This document shows positions 1 through 8,898 of a stretch of DNA of 64,000 bases, one piece after another (position 1 is the first letter of the stretch; each line of letters opens with the position of its first letter). The position numbers and the translations under genes are program-made. Origin of the DNA: Sporomusaceae bacterium UBA7701 (GTDB taxonomy: Bacteria > Bacillota > Negativicutes > Sporomusales > UBA7701); NCBI GenBank assembly GCA_002482545.1, contig DLGF01000012.1:62001-126000 (forward strand). The letters run 5' to 3'. The notes below the pieces were generated by a model. The model did not search any database, was not told the DNA's origin, and saw only the letters and a list, made by a program, of their open reading frames with translations.

Positions 1-210
1 GGCCTCAATTACCCGCTTATAAGTCGACCAGGCGCCGGACATCATCCCCAGAAGCACCCCGGCGACCGTGGCCCAGGGACCGGTGTCCAGCCAGTTGTCG
101 GCCAGCCGGCCCAGGTATAAGCCAACCGCCACAGTGGTCACCATCGTCAGTCCGATCGTCCCCACCAGGGAGAAGGCTGTCCATATCTGGCCCTTGTCTT
201 TTTTTTTCAC
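1..210 (-). CDS. AtpZ/AtpI family protein, N-terminal part (runs off the window)
   Basis: The 70 codons present start at a GTG preceded by GGAGTGG and encode a short Lys-rich head followed by two hydrophobic segments (residues about 11-32 and 46-62) joined by the motif LGRLADNWL. This is the layout of the small AtpZ/AtpI proteins encoded at the head of F-type ATP synthase operons, where they are thought to help assemble the c-ring or supply Mg. It lies downstream of wecB on the same strand, the expected position just before the atp genes. The gene continues beyond the left edge, so its full length is unknown. Confidence 0.8.
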   Translation of the reverse strand, partial: MKKKDKGQIWTAFSLVGTIGLTMVTTVAVGLYLGRLADNWLDTGPWATVAGVLLGMMSGAWSTYKRVIEA

Positions 211-431
211 GGCTCCACTCCGTTCGCCCAGTTTCAGTAGGATATTATCCCCTTATCCACCAAGCGGAATGCAACACCTCGGTCCAAACGACAATTATCT
301 GAATTTCGCCGAGGGAGATCAAAATCCTTCCTATTGCGGAACTATTTTCATATACCAATTAAGTATTGATCCTGCCAACCCTGAATTTACAAAGCTTACC
401 ACTGCTGCAAAATATGCATATTTATACGAAA

Positions 432-453
432 CAGACGGCCCTTCGGCCGTCTG
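432..453 (-). terminator. Hairpin terminator after wecB
   Basis: A perfect 9-bp stem (CAGACGGCC/GGCCGTCTG) with a four-base loop sits directly after the wecB stop. On the minus strand it is followed by TTTCGT, a weak U-tract. The rest of 211-431 is AT-rich and shows no gene; it probably holds the promoter of the ATP synthase genes. Confidence 0.6.
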
Positions 454-457
454 CTGA

Positions 458-1621
458 TTATCTTACGCGAACCGTATAGGACTCCGGGCGCTTTGCGGAT
501 AATCCATAGCGCCACAAAATAAACTCCACGATTCGACGGGCTGCCGCCCCATCCCCGTAAGGGTTGCAGGCATTAGCCATCCGGTTGTACTCTTCCTTAT
601 TGCGCAGCAATTTGCGCGTCTCGGCATGCACCCGCTCCCGGTCCGTGCCGATGAGCCTGACCGTACCGGCCTCGATGGCTTCCGGCCGCTCGGTCGTGTC
701 ACGAAGCACCAGCACCGGTTTACCCAAGGAAGGCGCTTCTTCCTGAATGCCGCCCGAATCGGTAAGGACGAGATAGGAGCGGGCAATCAGATTGCCGAAG
801 GGCTCGTAGTCGAGCGGGTCGATCAGGTGAACCCGGCCCAGACCGCCCAGTTCTTCCTTTACCACCTCGAGGACTTTAGGATTCTTATGAACGGGAAACA
901 CCACTTCCACATCGGGGAATTCGGCGACAATATCCCGCAGCGCCTGATAGACGTGCCGCATCGGTTCGCCCAAATTCTCCCGGCGATGGGTCGTGACCAG
1001 AATGACCCGGTTTTCGCCGTATTGGATATGGCTCAGCGGCGCTTCGTTAAACCGATAATTTTTGTCGACAATCGCATGCAAAGCGTCAATTACGGTATTT
1101 CCGGTAACAAATATCGCTCCCGGCTCTACGGCTTCCGCCAGCAGGTTGTCCCGCGACCCGGAAGTCGGTGCGAAATGCAGTTCCGTGATTGCTCCGGTCA
1201 GCTTCCGGTTCATTTCCTCCGGAAAAGGAGAGTACTTATTACGAGTCCTCAGGCCGGCCTCCACATGCCCGACGGGAATCTGATGATAAAAGGCCGCCAA
1301 CGCTCCGGCAAAAGTCGTCGTCGTGTCGCCGTGGACCAGTACGATATCCGGGCGCTCCTTGGCCAACACTTCGTTCAGGCCGTTCATCGCCCGGCAGGTA
1401 ATGTCAAACAGCGTCTGACCCTGGGCCATAATGTCAAGGTCATAGTCCGGCCGGATCCTAAACAGCCCCAGCACCTGGTCGAGCATTTCCCGGTGCTGAG
1501 CCGTAACGGCGACTACCGGCGCGATCTGGTCAGGATACTTGGCGAGTTCTAGAACTACCGGCGCCATTTTGATGGCTTCCGGGCGCGTACCAAACACAGT
1601 CATGACCTTGATGCGGGACAT
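458..1621 (-). CDS. wecB: UDP-N-acetylglucosamine 2-epimerase (non-hydrolysing)
   Basis: The 387-residue protein has the size and landmarks of the non-hydrolysing epimerase that interconverts UDP-GlcNAc and UDP-ManNAc in the cytoplasm, feeding wall teichoic acid linkage units or other ManNAc glycans. Visible motifs are FGTRPEAIKMAPV at the N terminus, the HGDTTT and HVEAGLRT segments, TTHRRENLG in the middle and TDSGGIQEEAP near residue 290, which belongs to the UDP-binding site. It follows wecA by about 50 bases on the same strand, probably as one transcript, so the pair makes the lipid-linked GlcNAc starter and its ManNAc partner. ATG start with GGAG upstream. Confidence 0.95.
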   Translation of the reverse strand: MSRIKVMTVFGTRPEAIKMAPVVLELAKYPDQIAPVVAVTAQHREMLDQVLGLFRIRPDYDLDIMAQGQTLFDITCRAMNGLNEVLAKERPDIVLVHGDTTTTFAGALAAFYHQIPVGHVEAGLRTRNKYSPFPEEMNRKLTGAITELHFAPTSGSRDNLLAEAVEPGAIFVTGNTVIDALHAIVDKNYRFNEAPLSHIQYGENRVILVTTHRRENLGEPMRHVYQALRDIVAEFPDVEVVFPVHKNPKVLEVVKEELGGLGRVHLIDPLDYEPFGNLIARSYLVLTDSGGIQEEAPSLGKPVLVLRDTTERPEAIEAGTVRLIGTDRERVHAETRKLLRNKEEYNRMANACNPYGDGAAARRIVEFILWRYGLSAKRPESYTVRVR

Positions 1622-1673
1622 GCGAGTTCACTCCATTCGGGATAAAATCAGAGGCAGGCTGTCCGCCTGCCCT

Positions 1674-2702
1674 CTAATGGCTTTCCACCGAGCCGGTATC
1701 TTTCAGAACGCCGATCTTTTTGGCGCCAAAGAACGCACCGCCCAGCAACAATAAAATAATTACTGCGCCGAAGCCCTTGTTGACCTCGGTCAGCGCGATG
1801 GCGCTCAGTCCCAGGCAGCCGCTGATGACATACATGAGCAGCACCGCCTGCTTCTGGGTCAGGCCCATTTCCAACAGCCGGTGGTGCAGGTGCCCCTTGT
1901 CCGGCTTGAAGATAGGACGACCGTTGGAATAACGGCGGATAATGGCAAATGCGGTATCCATGATCGGCAGGCCAAGCGCCACGATCGGAACGACCAGCGC
2001 GATAGTGGCCGCGCTTTTTACCGTGCCGAGGATGGAAACAGCCGCCAGAGTATAGCCCAGAAACATGCTGCCGGTATCGCCCATAAAGATTTTGGCCGGA
2101 TTAAAGTTATGCTGCAAGAAGCCGAGGGCGCTGCCGGCCAAAGCGGCGGTCAAAATAGCCACTGTCCAGAAGTTCTGCTGCCAGGCCACCAGCAGGATGG
2201 TGATCGAGGCGATGGTCGAAACCCCCGCCGCCAGCCCGTCCAGCCCGTCAATCAGGTTGACGGTGTTCGTCAAGCCTACCACCCACAGGATGGTGATGGG
2301 AATCGAAAAATAGTTGAGATATATCATGTCGCCGAATGGATTGGTCAGCCATTCAATGCGAATATTGAACAGGATGAGGACCAGCGCGGCGATAATCTGC
2401 CCCATAAGTTTGGTTTTCGCGGAAAGCTGCCGGGTATCGTCGATCATTCCTACGATCACGATAACCGTGCCGCCAAGCACCAGCCCGAGAATCTCATGGC
2501 TGATGTGCATACTGGCCATAACCGCCAAAATAAAACCCAGGTAGATGCCCAGGCCGCCCATGCGCGGAATGGGCCGGGTGTGCACCTTCCGGTCGTCCGG
2601 CGCATCCATGGCTCCCGCCTTTATCGCAAAGTCCTTTACATGCGGAGTAATGAAATATGATACCGCCAAGGCTATAGTGAACGCTAATACATACACTTGC
2701 AT
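1674..2702 (-). CDS. tagO: Undecaprenyl-phosphate GlcNAc-1-phosphate transferase (WecA/TagO family)
   Basis: This 342-residue polytopic membrane protein belongs to the MraY/WecA family, which moves GlcNAc-1-phosphate from UDP-GlcNAc to undecaprenyl phosphate as the first membrane step of teichoic acid or other surface polymer synthesis. Family signatures are in order: GGLGIYLGF near residue 50, DDTRQLSAKTK near 90, NLIDGLDGLAAG near 150, FMGDTGSMFLG near 205 and the HLHHRLL histidine motif near 270. About ten hydrophobic segments are readable. It has a near-consensus promoter upstream and is followed by wecB, which supports a cell-surface glycopolymer role. TagO and WecA cannot be separated from sequence alone. 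Confidence 0.92.
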   Translation of the reverse strand: MQVYVLAFTIALAVSYFITPHVKDFAIKAGAMDAPDDRKVHTRPIPRMGGLGIYLGFILAVMASMHISHEILGLVLGGTVIVIVGMIDDTRQLSAKTKLMGQIIAALVLILFNIRIEWLTNPFGDMIYLNYFSIPITILWVVGLTNTVNLIDGLDGLAAGVSTIASITILLVAWQQNFWTVAILTAALAGSALGFLQHNFNPAKIFMGDTGSMFLGYTLAAVSILGTVKSAATIALVVPIVALGLPIMDTAFAIIRRYSNGRPIFKPDKGHLHHRLLEMGLTQKQAVLLMYVISGCLGLSAIALTEVNKGFGAVIILLLLGGAFFGAKKIGVLKDTGSVESH

Positions 2703-2766
2703 GGTAATTCACCTCATTTCAGGACAGCACCAATTTATCGGTAGCCTCATCTAAGCACCACTCGCT

Positions 2767-2795
2767 ATTTTAACTCACCATGTAAAACTTGTCAA
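2767..2795 (-). promoter_or_regulatory. Sigma-A type promoter for tagO-wecB
   Basis: Reading the minus strand, TTGACA and TAAAAT are separated by exactly 17 bases, about 65 bases upstream of the tagO start. This is a near-perfect housekeeping promoter. Confidence 0.75.
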
Positions 2796-2894
2796 ACAGC
2801 GGCAGTGGCTCAAAATCAGATATATCCATAGTATTTTCCGCCTCAGCCAAGATATGCATCTCCATATAGCACTCTGCCAGGCCCTGGCTTACGC

Positions 2895-3551
2895 TCAGGC
2901 GCAATAGCCCTTACGCCTGAGTTTTGCGACATGTGCCTCCAGCAGAGCCGGGATATCGACAGCATGATTTTCATTTAAGATATACATCATGGTAAAGCAG
3001 CACTGGGCTATATCCAGAAGCTCCAGCGCGCAGCCGCGCATAACGGCCTCCCGGCTCAATTGCCGTCCCTCGCCCGAAGCGCCGGCCCGTTTGCCCAGAA
3101 ACTGGGTCAGTTCACCGAGCTCTTCCTGGATCTTGCAGACGGTTGTCAGCAGAGTGACCTCCTCCAGCGCCAGCCGGGGCAAGTTCAGGTACTTGAACAG
3201 CCCGTCATCGGCGATGCCGTAGGCGCGGTGCCGGTCAAACCGGTATCCCTTCGCCACAAGCTTTTCCAGATGAGCGTCGATGAGCGTATCGGCCTGGATG
3301 CCAAAACTGTCCTCCATGACGAAGATCATCGTCACGCAAGTCTGGGCCACATCCATCAATTCACCGGCCACGTCGGCCAAAAGCTCGTCCGCCGCAGAGC
3401 CCGCATTATCCGGCGGGTTTTTCTCATAGGGCAGGAACTTAAGCACCGCCCGGGCAAGTTCCCCGGCTTCCTCCATTGCTTTGAGCAGCGTCGACTCCAG
3501 CGTGGGGGTCAGCCGGTTGAGTTTGGGCAAATAAATGTTTTCCAGCGTCAT
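2895..3551 (-). CDS. Protein with two tandem MazG-like domains
   Basis: The 218-residue protein carries two MazG-type nucleotide pyrophosphohydrolase half-sites. The first has KAMEEAGELARAV (about residue 25) and ELMDVAQTCVTMIF (about 65); the second repeats the pattern with EELGELTQFLG (about 141) and ELLDIAQCCFTMMY (about 176). Each pair supplies the E-x-x-E plus E-x-x-D arrangement that binds Mg in the all-alpha NTP-PPase superfamily. The sequence ends of the two halves are also alike (HLEKLVAKGY and HVAKLRRKGY), so this is an internal duplication. The substrate is unknown; house-cleaning of non-canonical dNTPs is plausible. It is read alone on the minus strand, 190 bases from tagO. Confidence 0.75.
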   Translation of the reverse strand: MTLENIYLPKLNRLTPTLESTLLKAMEEAGELARAVLKFLPYEKNPPDNAGSAADELLADVAGELMDVAQTCVTMIFVMEDSFGIQADTLIDAHLEKLVAKGYRFDRHRAYGIADDGLFKYLNLPRLALEEVTLLTTVCKIQEELGELTQFLGKRAGASGEGRQLSREAVMRGCALELLDIAQCCFTMMYILNENHAVDIPALLEAHVAKLRRKGYCA

Positions 3552-3680
3552 ACTGCCTCACAATCATTTCAAGATTTTTGTAGCCGCTGAAGGTTGGTAT
3601 TCGCCCTGTCCCCGCCACTTTCCTGTCGTCCTGGAAAATTCCCGGTCGCCAATTCTGACAAAATTAGCCATTTTTCCCTA

Positions 3681-3709
3681 TCGACCGGCCAGTCAATTCC
3701 GAGTATAAT
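3681..3709 (+). promoter_or_regulatory. Promoter of the secreted serine hydrolase
   Basis: TCGACC, 17 bases, then a perfect TATAAT at 3704-3709, ending 31 bases before the ATG. An AGGAGAGGTGA ribosome site follows at about 3722. Confidence 0.7.
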
Positions 3710-3740
3710 GGAATAAACATACAGGAGAGGTGATATTTTC

Positions 3741-4520
3741 GTGAAACAAATCGCAGCTTTGGTTGCCGCCTTCATGTTCTTCTCCGGCGTCGCCTTTGCC
3801 GGCACGCCCGCCGCCTTTAACAGCACGCCGCGGGAAGTCGTCGATTATCTGAAAAATTTCGACGGAAAAGCCGGGGTTTATGCCAAAAACCTCAAAACCG
3901 GCCGCTCGTTATCTTATAACGAAGATGTCGTCTTTCCGACCGCGTCCACCAGCAAACTCGTCGTAGCCCTGGCGGTCTACAAATACCTTTATCCCGCCGC
4001 CAGTCCGGCCAAGCGGGATTATTACGACCAGACAGTTGCGCGGATGATCACGGTCAGCGACAACAACGCCTTTTATGAGATGCTGGATGAAGCGGCGGCC
4101 CTGCGCCCCGACGCCTTCAAGCGCGTTACGCGGGATCTTCGGTTAAAGCGGACTCAGATTCATGACGAGGACGCTTTCAAGCGTTACGACTATCATAGCG
4201 TCACTACTCCTTATGAAATGGCCAGGGTTCTGGATGCGATATGCAACAGCAAGTACCTGCCCAAGGCCAAGGCAACCGAATTCAGGGGATATCTGGCCAA
4301 TACCATTTACAACGATGAAATTCCCCGTTTCATGGAGACCAGGGTCATGCACAAAGTGGGGGAACTCGACAGTGTCCTGTGCGACGTCGGCATTATCGAT
4401 GACGGAAAGGATCAGATACTGATCAGCGTCTATACCTCCACCAGCCGTTCGGGCAGCTATGCCAGCGACTATATCGCCAATACCGCCGCCAAGGCCTACA
4501 ACGCCCTCCGGCGGAAATAG
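3741..4520 (+). CDS. Secreted beta-lactamase-class-A-like serine hydrolase
   Basis: The 259-residue product has a cleavable signal peptide (about residues 1-20, ending VAFAG) and the class A fold landmarks: SxxK as TSTSK near residue 72, SDN within ITVSDNN near 111, and KVG in place of KTG near 204. TTPYEMARVL matches the conserved helix between them. I see no counterpart of the deacylating Glu166, so a penicillin-binding or peptidoglycan-acting serine enzyme is more likely than true beta-lactamase resistance. It is a single-gene unit with its own promoter, transcribed against its neighbours and closed by a bidirectional terminator. The ORF could start elsewhere, but this start follows a strong ribosome site. 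Confidence 0.85.
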   Translation: MKQIAALVAAFMFFSGVAFAGTPAAFNSTPREVVDYLKNFDGKAGVYAKNLKTGRSLSYNEDVVFPTASTSKLVVALAVYKYLYPAASPAKRDYYDQTVARMITVSDNNAFYEMLDEAAALRPDAFKRVTRDLRLKRTQIHDEDAFKRYDYHSVTTPYEMARVLDAICNSKYLPKAKATEFRGYLANTIYNDEIPRFMETRVMHKVGELDSVLCDVGIIDDGKDQILISVYTSTSRSGSYASDYIANTAAKAYNALRRK

Positions 4521-4537
4521 AGCCGTTCCGAAATAAG

Positions 4538-4566
4538 AAAAACGCTTCCGCCAAGGAAGCGTTTTT
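4538..4566. terminator. Bidirectional terminator
   Basis: A 12-bp perfect stem (AAAAACGCTTCC with GGAAGCGTTTTT) and a five-base loop lie between two convergent genes. It gives a U-tract on both strands. Confidence 0.85.
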
Positions 4567-4567
4567 C

Positions 4568-5062
4568 TTATCCGCGGCTGCGTTCGCCGAAGCACTCGCA
4601 GTCGATGCCTGCGCCGGCAATCAGCTCCAGGGCAAGGTCGTCGGGATAGGCATTGAGGTAAACGATCCGCCGGATTCCGGCGTTGATAATCAGCTTGGTG
4701 CAGGCCACGCAGGGCTGATGGGTGCAGTAGAGAGTAGCCCCCTCAATGGCGACGCCATACAGGGCGGCCTGGACAATCGCGTTTTGCTCGGCATGGGTCC
4801 CCCGGCAAAGCTCGTGCCGCTCGCCGGAAGGGATGCCGAGGGCCGCCCGCAGGCATCCCACCTCGCCGCAGTGGGCCAGCCCCTGGGGGGCGCCGTTATA
4901 GCCGCTGGTCAGGAGGCGCTTGCCCTTGACAATGACCGCCCCCACCTGCCGTCTAAGGCAAGTGGAGCGGGACGCCACCACTTGCGTGATATCCATAAAA
5001 TACTCATCCCAGCTCGGCCGGCGCGCAGGCCTTTCCTCTTTTCCGGGACAATGCTCGCTCAC
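4568..5062 (-). CDS. comEB: Deoxycytidylate (dCMP) deaminase, ComEB type
   Basis: The protein belongs to the zinc-dependent cytidine/deoxycytidylate deaminase family that converts dCMP to dUMP. The zinc site is complete: HAEQNAI supplies the His and catalytic Glu, and PCVACTK the two cysteines. WDEYFMDIT near the N terminus is also typical. A longer frame is open to 5113, but the GTG at 5062 is preceded by GGGAGGTGG at ideal spacing, giving 164 residues, the usual family length. It sits after upp, in the pyrimidine salvage group, as in related Firmicutes. Confidence 0.9.
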   Translation of the reverse strand: MSEHCPGKEERPARRPSWDEYFMDITQVVASRSTCLRRQVGAVIVKGKRLLTSGYNGAPQGLAHCGEVGCLRAALGIPSGERHELCRGTHAEQNAIVQAALYGVAIEGATLYCTHQPCVACTKLIINAGIRRIVYLNAYPDDLALELIAGAGIDCECFGERSRG

Positions 5063-5209
5063 TTGGCCACCTCCCGCGCCCTTCGTAATCCGTCGGCGTT
5101 TCCGTCCGGGCAAATATATTGCGGCACAGCCTTTCCCCCTTTTACAAGCCAGTCCTCCTGCGGTTCTGCAAATACGGACCCCAGGAAGCCCCGGGGTCCG
5201 TCCGCAGGT

Positions 5210-5836
5210 CTATTTGGTTCCGAAAATCCGGTCTCCGGCGTCGCCGAGGCCGGGCACGATATAGCCATGGTCGTTCAGCCGCTCGTCCACCGCCGCGGTG
5301 TAGATTTCGACATCCGGGTGGCGCTCGTTGACCAGCAGCACTCCTTCGGGCGCGGCGACGAGGCACATCAGTTTGATGCTGCGTCCTCCCTTGCGCTTGA
5401 TCATGTCAATGGCGGCGACCGAAGATCCCCCGGTGGCCAGCATCGGATCGATGATGACGATCTCCCGCTCCGCCACGTCGGTGGGCAACTTGCAGTAGTA
5501 TTCAACCGGCTTCAGCGTTTCCGGGTCCCGGTACACGCCGATATGTCCCACTTTGGCGGCGGGGATGAGGCGCACCACGCCGCTGACCATGCCGAGGCCG
5601 GCCCGCAAGATGGGCACTACGCCCATTTTCTTCCCGGCGAGCACTTGGCAGCAGCACTTGGCAACCGGCGTTTCGATCTCCATATCCTCCAGCGGCAGGT
5701 TGCGGGTGATTTCGTAAGCCATCAGCATGGCGATCTCTTCCAGGAGTTCGCGAAATTCCTTGGGCCCGGTTTTAACGTCGCGAATAAGCGATAATTTATG
5801 TTGAATCAGCGGATGGTCAATAATTCTGACCTGCAT
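5210..5836 (-). CDS. upp: Uracil phosphoribosyltransferase
   Basis: At 208 residues this matches the standard Upp length. It makes UMP from uracil and PRPP in the cytosol. The PRPP-binding loop is IIDPMLATGGSS near residue 130, and the C-terminal uracil site is present as GYIVPGLGDAGDR. GVVPILRAGLGM is a further family signature. The gene lies between glyA and comEB on the same strand, the arrangement widely conserved in Firmicutes between glyA and the ATP synthase genes. ATG start with a purine-rich GGGGGA upstream. Confidence 0.97.
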   Translation of the reverse strand: MQVRIIDHPLIQHKLSLIRDVKTGPKEFRELLEEIAMLMAYEITRNLPLEDMEIETPVAKCCCQVLAGKKMGVVPILRAGLGMVSGVVRLIPAAKVGHIGVYRDPETLKPVEYYCKLPTDVAEREIVIIDPMLATGGSSVAAIDMIKRKGGRSIKLMCLVAAPEGVLLVNERHPDVEIYTAAVDERLNDHGYIVPGLGDAGDRIFGTK

Positions 5837-5923
5837 TGGTGTGATTCCCCCGTTCCTATCGTATTGGCCCGCCTTTGGCGGAGACCCAGAGGCCGGATAA
5901 CCCCGCGCCGTATCGGAGGACGC

Positions 5924-7168
5924 CTAACCCAGGTCGGCGTACAGCGGGTATTTCCGGCACAGCTCGCCGACCATGGCCGTTGCCTTGGTCTTGGCTGCAG
6001 AATCTTCGGGATTGCTCAGGACCAGGGAAAGGATTTCACCGATCGTAAGCATGGCCTCCTCTTTCATGCCCCGCGAGGTCATCGCCGGGGTGCCGATCCG
6101 GATGCCGCTGGTGACGAAAGGACTTTCCGGATCAAAGGGGATGGCGTTCTTGTTGACCGTGACCCCCACTTCGTCCAGCAATTTCTCGGCGACCTTGCCG
6201 GTAAGGTGCTTGCCGCGGAGATCGAGCAGCATGAGGTGATTGTCGGTGCCGCCGGAGACTAGCCTGAACCCTTCCTGCATGAGCTTTTCCGACAGCACTT
6301 TGGCGTTTTTGACAATCTGACCCTGGTAAGCGCGGAATTCTTCGCTCAGCGCTTCTTTAAAGGCCACGGCCTTGGCGGCGATCACATGCATCAGGGGACC
6401 TCCCTGGGTCCCGGGGAAAATGGCCTTGTCGACAGCCTTGGCGTACTGCTCGCGGCAGAGAATCATCCCGCCGCGCGGTCCGCGCAAGGTCTTGTGGGTA
6501 GTCGTCGTCACGATATCCGCATGCGGCACCGGCGAAGGATGCAGCCCGGCGGCCACCAGGCCGGCGATATGAGCCATATCGACCATCAGCATGGCGCCCG
6601 CTTCGCGGGCGATCTCGCCCATCAGCGCGAAATCGATGATCCGCGGATACGCGCTCGCGCCGGCCACCATCATTTTCGGCCGGTGAGCGAGCGCCAGCTT
6701 GCGCAATTCGTCATAATCAATGCGGTTGGTTTCGGCGTCTACGCCATAGGGCACAATCTTAAAGTATTTGCCGGACAGGTTGACCGGGCTGCCATGGGTG
6801 AGATGGCCGCCATGGGCCAGGTTCATCCCCAGAAGGGTATCGCCCGGTTGCAGAAAAGCAAAGTACACCGCTGTATTGGCCTGAGCGCCGGAATGGGGCT
6901 GGACATTGGCGTGGTCGGCGCCAAACAGCATTTTGGCCCGGTCAATGGCCAGCCGCTCGACGATATCCACATATTCGCAGCCGCCATAATAGCGGGCGCC
7001 CGGATATCCTTCCGCGTATTTATTGGTCAATACCGAACCTTGGGCTTCCAATACCGCCCTCGACACGAAATTTTCCGAGGCGATCAGCTCAATCTTGTTC
7101 TGCTGGCGCTGGCGCTCAAGGTCTATGGCCCGCGCAACTTCAGGGTCAACGCCGGATAATACCTTCAT
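5924..7168 (-). CDS. glyA: Serine hydroxymethyltransferase
   Basis: The 414-residue PLP enzyme interconverts serine and glycine while loading methylene-tetrahydrofolate. The PLP lysine lies in TTTTHKTLRGPRGG near residue 227. IELIASENFVS at the N terminus, NKYAEGYPGARYYGG near 50 and the DIVTTTTHK block are diagnostic. The ATG follows AAAGGAGGAGAATC, a strong ribosome site. It is part of the rpiB-UPF0340-glyA-upp chain, with small intergenic gaps suggesting joint transcription. Confidence 0.98.
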   Translation of the reverse strand: MKVLSGVDPEVARAIDLERQRQQNKIELIASENFVSRAVLEAQGSVLTNKYAEGYPGARYYGGCEYVDIVERLAIDRAKMLFGADHANVQPHSGAQANTAVYFAFLQPGDTLLGMNLAHGGHLTHGSPVNLSGKYFKIVPYGVDAETNRIDYDELRKLALAHRPKMMVAGASAYPRIIDFALMGEIAREAGAMLMVDMAHIAGLVAAGLHPSPVPHADIVTTTTHKTLRGPRGGMILCREQYAKAVDKAIFPGTQGGPLMHVIAAKAVAFKEALSEEFRAYQGQIVKNAKVLSEKLMQEGFRLVSGGTDNHLMLLDLRGKHLTGKVAEKLLDEVGVTVNKNAIPFDPESPFVTSGIRIGTPAMTSRGMKEEAMLTIGEILSLVLSNPEDSAAKTKATAMVGELCRKYPLYADLG

Positions 7169-7213
7169 GATTCTCCTCCTTTGATACCCCCATAATTATT
7201 GACCAGCGTAGTG

Positions 7214-7777
7214 TTATGTACAGGGCGGCAATTCATAGACAGCTCGTGCGCCGCCGATCAACCGTGGCCGGGTCCGCGCGGCCGTGACCGGCGCCTGGCC
7301 AATTTGCCGTTGCGCCAGACGAACCGGTACCGCGACCCGCTTCAGGTGCATGCCGATTAGCGTCGATCCTATATCCAGGCCGGCATGAGCCGCAATGGTT
7401 TCCACAACAACAGGATCGTTAAACTGCCGCATCGCCCGGGCGGCCAAAGCGCCCCCCGCTTTGGGGACCGGGACGACGCCCACCTCTTCGAGGCCGTACC
7501 GCTCGGCCGCCGGCCGTTCCATCACCAGCGCCCGGTTGAGGTGTTCGCAGCATTGTATGGCGAGATAAACCTCCTTCTCGGCACAGCACCGGGAAAGAGC
7601 GGCAAAAATAGCTTTCGCCACCTCGTCCGAGCCGGCCGAGCCGATCTTCTCCCCCCGCACTTCGCTCGTGCTGCAGCCCACCACCAGCAGTTGCCCGGGT
7701 TTAAGCCCCGCAACCGCCAGCAGTTCCGTGGCGGCGCAAGCCGTTTGACGCTCAACCGTTGCCAATTGTTCGTCCAT
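7214..7777 (-). CDS. UPF0340/TIGR01440 family protein (YwlG-like)
   Basis: The protein of about 187 residues matches the UPF0340 family, known from its fixed place between rpiB and glyA in Firmicutes. Recognisable segments are GQLLVVGCSTSEVRGEKIGS near residue 30, the QCCEHLNRALV block, and DIGSTLIGMHLKRVAVPVR near the C terminus. Function is unknown. Candidate starts are GTG 7786, ATG 7783 and ATG 7777; 7777 sits best behind GGGG. Its neighbours suggest a role in central metabolism, but nothing in the sequence defines a reaction. Confidence 0.88.
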   Translation of the reverse strand: MDEQLATVERQTACAATELLAVAGLKPGQLLVVGCSTSEVRGEKIGSAGSDEVAKAIFAALSRCCAEKEVYLAIQCCEHLNRALVMERPAAERYGLEEVGVVPVPKAGGALAARAMRQFNDPVVVETIAAHAGLDIGSTLIGMHLKRVAVPVRLAQRQIGQAPVTAARTRPRLIGGARAVYELPPCT

Positions 7778-7858
7778 ATCCATCACCCCGTCAGAATAAT
7801 GGTTTGCCTCGGCCGGTCAACCGCCGGCCGGCCGCTTCCGCCAGCCCGGGTCCATTCT

Positions 7859-8296
7859 TTACCTTTCCAGGTCGGCAATCATGCAGACCCGGCGTGAATG
7901 GCGGCCGCCGGCGAACTCCGTCGCCAGCCACTTCTCCACGATGGCCCGGGCCAGCCCCATCCCGATCACGCGCTCACCCATGGTCAGGATGTTCGCGTCG
8001 TTGTGTTCCCGCGACATTTGCGCCGAATAAACATCATGGCAGAGAGCGGCCCGAATCCCCCTGATCTTGTTCGCGGCAATCGACACCCCGATGCCGGTTC
8101 CGCAGATAATAATGCCCCGGTCGCATTTCCCGTCCGCAACCGCTTGGGCCACTTCCCGGGAAACGTCGGGGTAATCGACTGAATCGGTCGAACAGGTGCC
8201 GAAATCGGTAAAATTGATTCCCTGTTCCTGAAGGTATTGTTTAATATCCTCTTTCAAGCGAAATCCGCCGTGGTCGCTGCCAATGCCAACCAGCAT
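7859..8296 (-). CDS. rpiB: Ribose-5-phosphate isomerase B
   Basis: The 145-residue protein is the RpiB/LacAB type sugar-phosphate isomerase interconverting ribose-5-phosphate and ribulose-5-phosphate. Signatures: IGSDHGGFRLKEDI at the N terminus, the catalytic cysteine loop IICGTGIGVSIAANK near residue 68, and SREHNDANILTMGERVIG near residue 95. It supplies pentose for PRPP, used by the nearby upp. Same strand as ywlE and UPF0340, short gaps. Confidence 0.96.
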   Translation of the reverse strand: MLVGIGSDHGGFRLKEDIKQYLQEQGINFTDFGTCSTDSVDYPDVSREVAQAVADGKCDRGIIICGTGIGVSIAANKIRGIRAALCHDVYSAQMSREHNDANILTMGERVIGMGLARAIVEKWLATEFAGGRHSRRVCMIADLER

Positions 8297-8335
8297 GACT
8301 ATTCTCCCCTCTATCCGATATTCTTTCGCTGCTAG

Positions 8336-8800
8336 TTATTCCCCTGCCAGCCGGATGATTTTTTCCCAAGCCTTGTCCAAAAGGCGGGCGATCGCGGCCG
8401 CACAGTCCTCATAGGTGGCGTCGTCGCCGCCAAAGGGATCGGAGACGTCGCGGTCCTCGCCGGCGAACTCGGCTAACGTGAATAGTTTATCAGCAGCCTG
8501 AGGCGCGATTGCGCCGACGGCCTCCTTGTGATGCCGGGTCATGGCAAGCACCAGATCGGCGGCTTGTACGTATTCGGGCAAAAGCCGGCGGGCCCGGTGC
8601 TCCGCAAGGTTGAGACTGCGCTTGGCCATGGCGGATTGGGCGCCGGAGGACGCGGGCGCTTCGCCGAAAACAGCGGTCCCGGCCGAAAGGACCTTAATCC
8701 GGTCCGCCAGGCCGCTGGCGCCGATCTTGGCGTTCAGCATGGCTTCCGCCATCGGGCTCCGGCAGGTGTTTCCGGTGCATACGAATAAAATGCGCAGCAT
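8336..8800 (-). CDS. ywlE: Low-molecular-weight protein phosphatase, probable protein-arginine phosphatase YwlE
   Basis: The 154-residue protein has the P-loop VCTGNTCRSPMAEA at its N terminus and the acid DPFGG near residue 121, so it is a low-molecular-weight phosphatase. In B. subtilis YwlE a threonine in the CTGNTCRS loop is associated with phosphoarginine specificity, and the same threonine is present here; tyrosine phosphatases usually differ at that position. This, and the location between mntP and rpiB, support an arginine phosphatase acting against McsB-type kinases. McsB itself is not in the window. Confidence 0.85.
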   Translation of the reverse strand: MLRILFVCTGNTCRSPMAEAMLNAKIGASGLADRIKVLSAGTAVFGEAPASSGAQSAMAKRSLNLAEHRARRLLPEYVQAADLVLAMTRHHKEAVGAIAPQAADKLFTLAEFAGEDRDVSDPFGGDDATYEDCAAAIARLLDKAWEKIIRLAGE

Positions 8801-8898
8801 TCTGAATGCATCCCTCCGCGTAGTATGTCCTTCATTATTTTAACATATCTATCGCCAATGCAAAATGGATTTGTCCTATGGCCGCAAACAAAATATCG

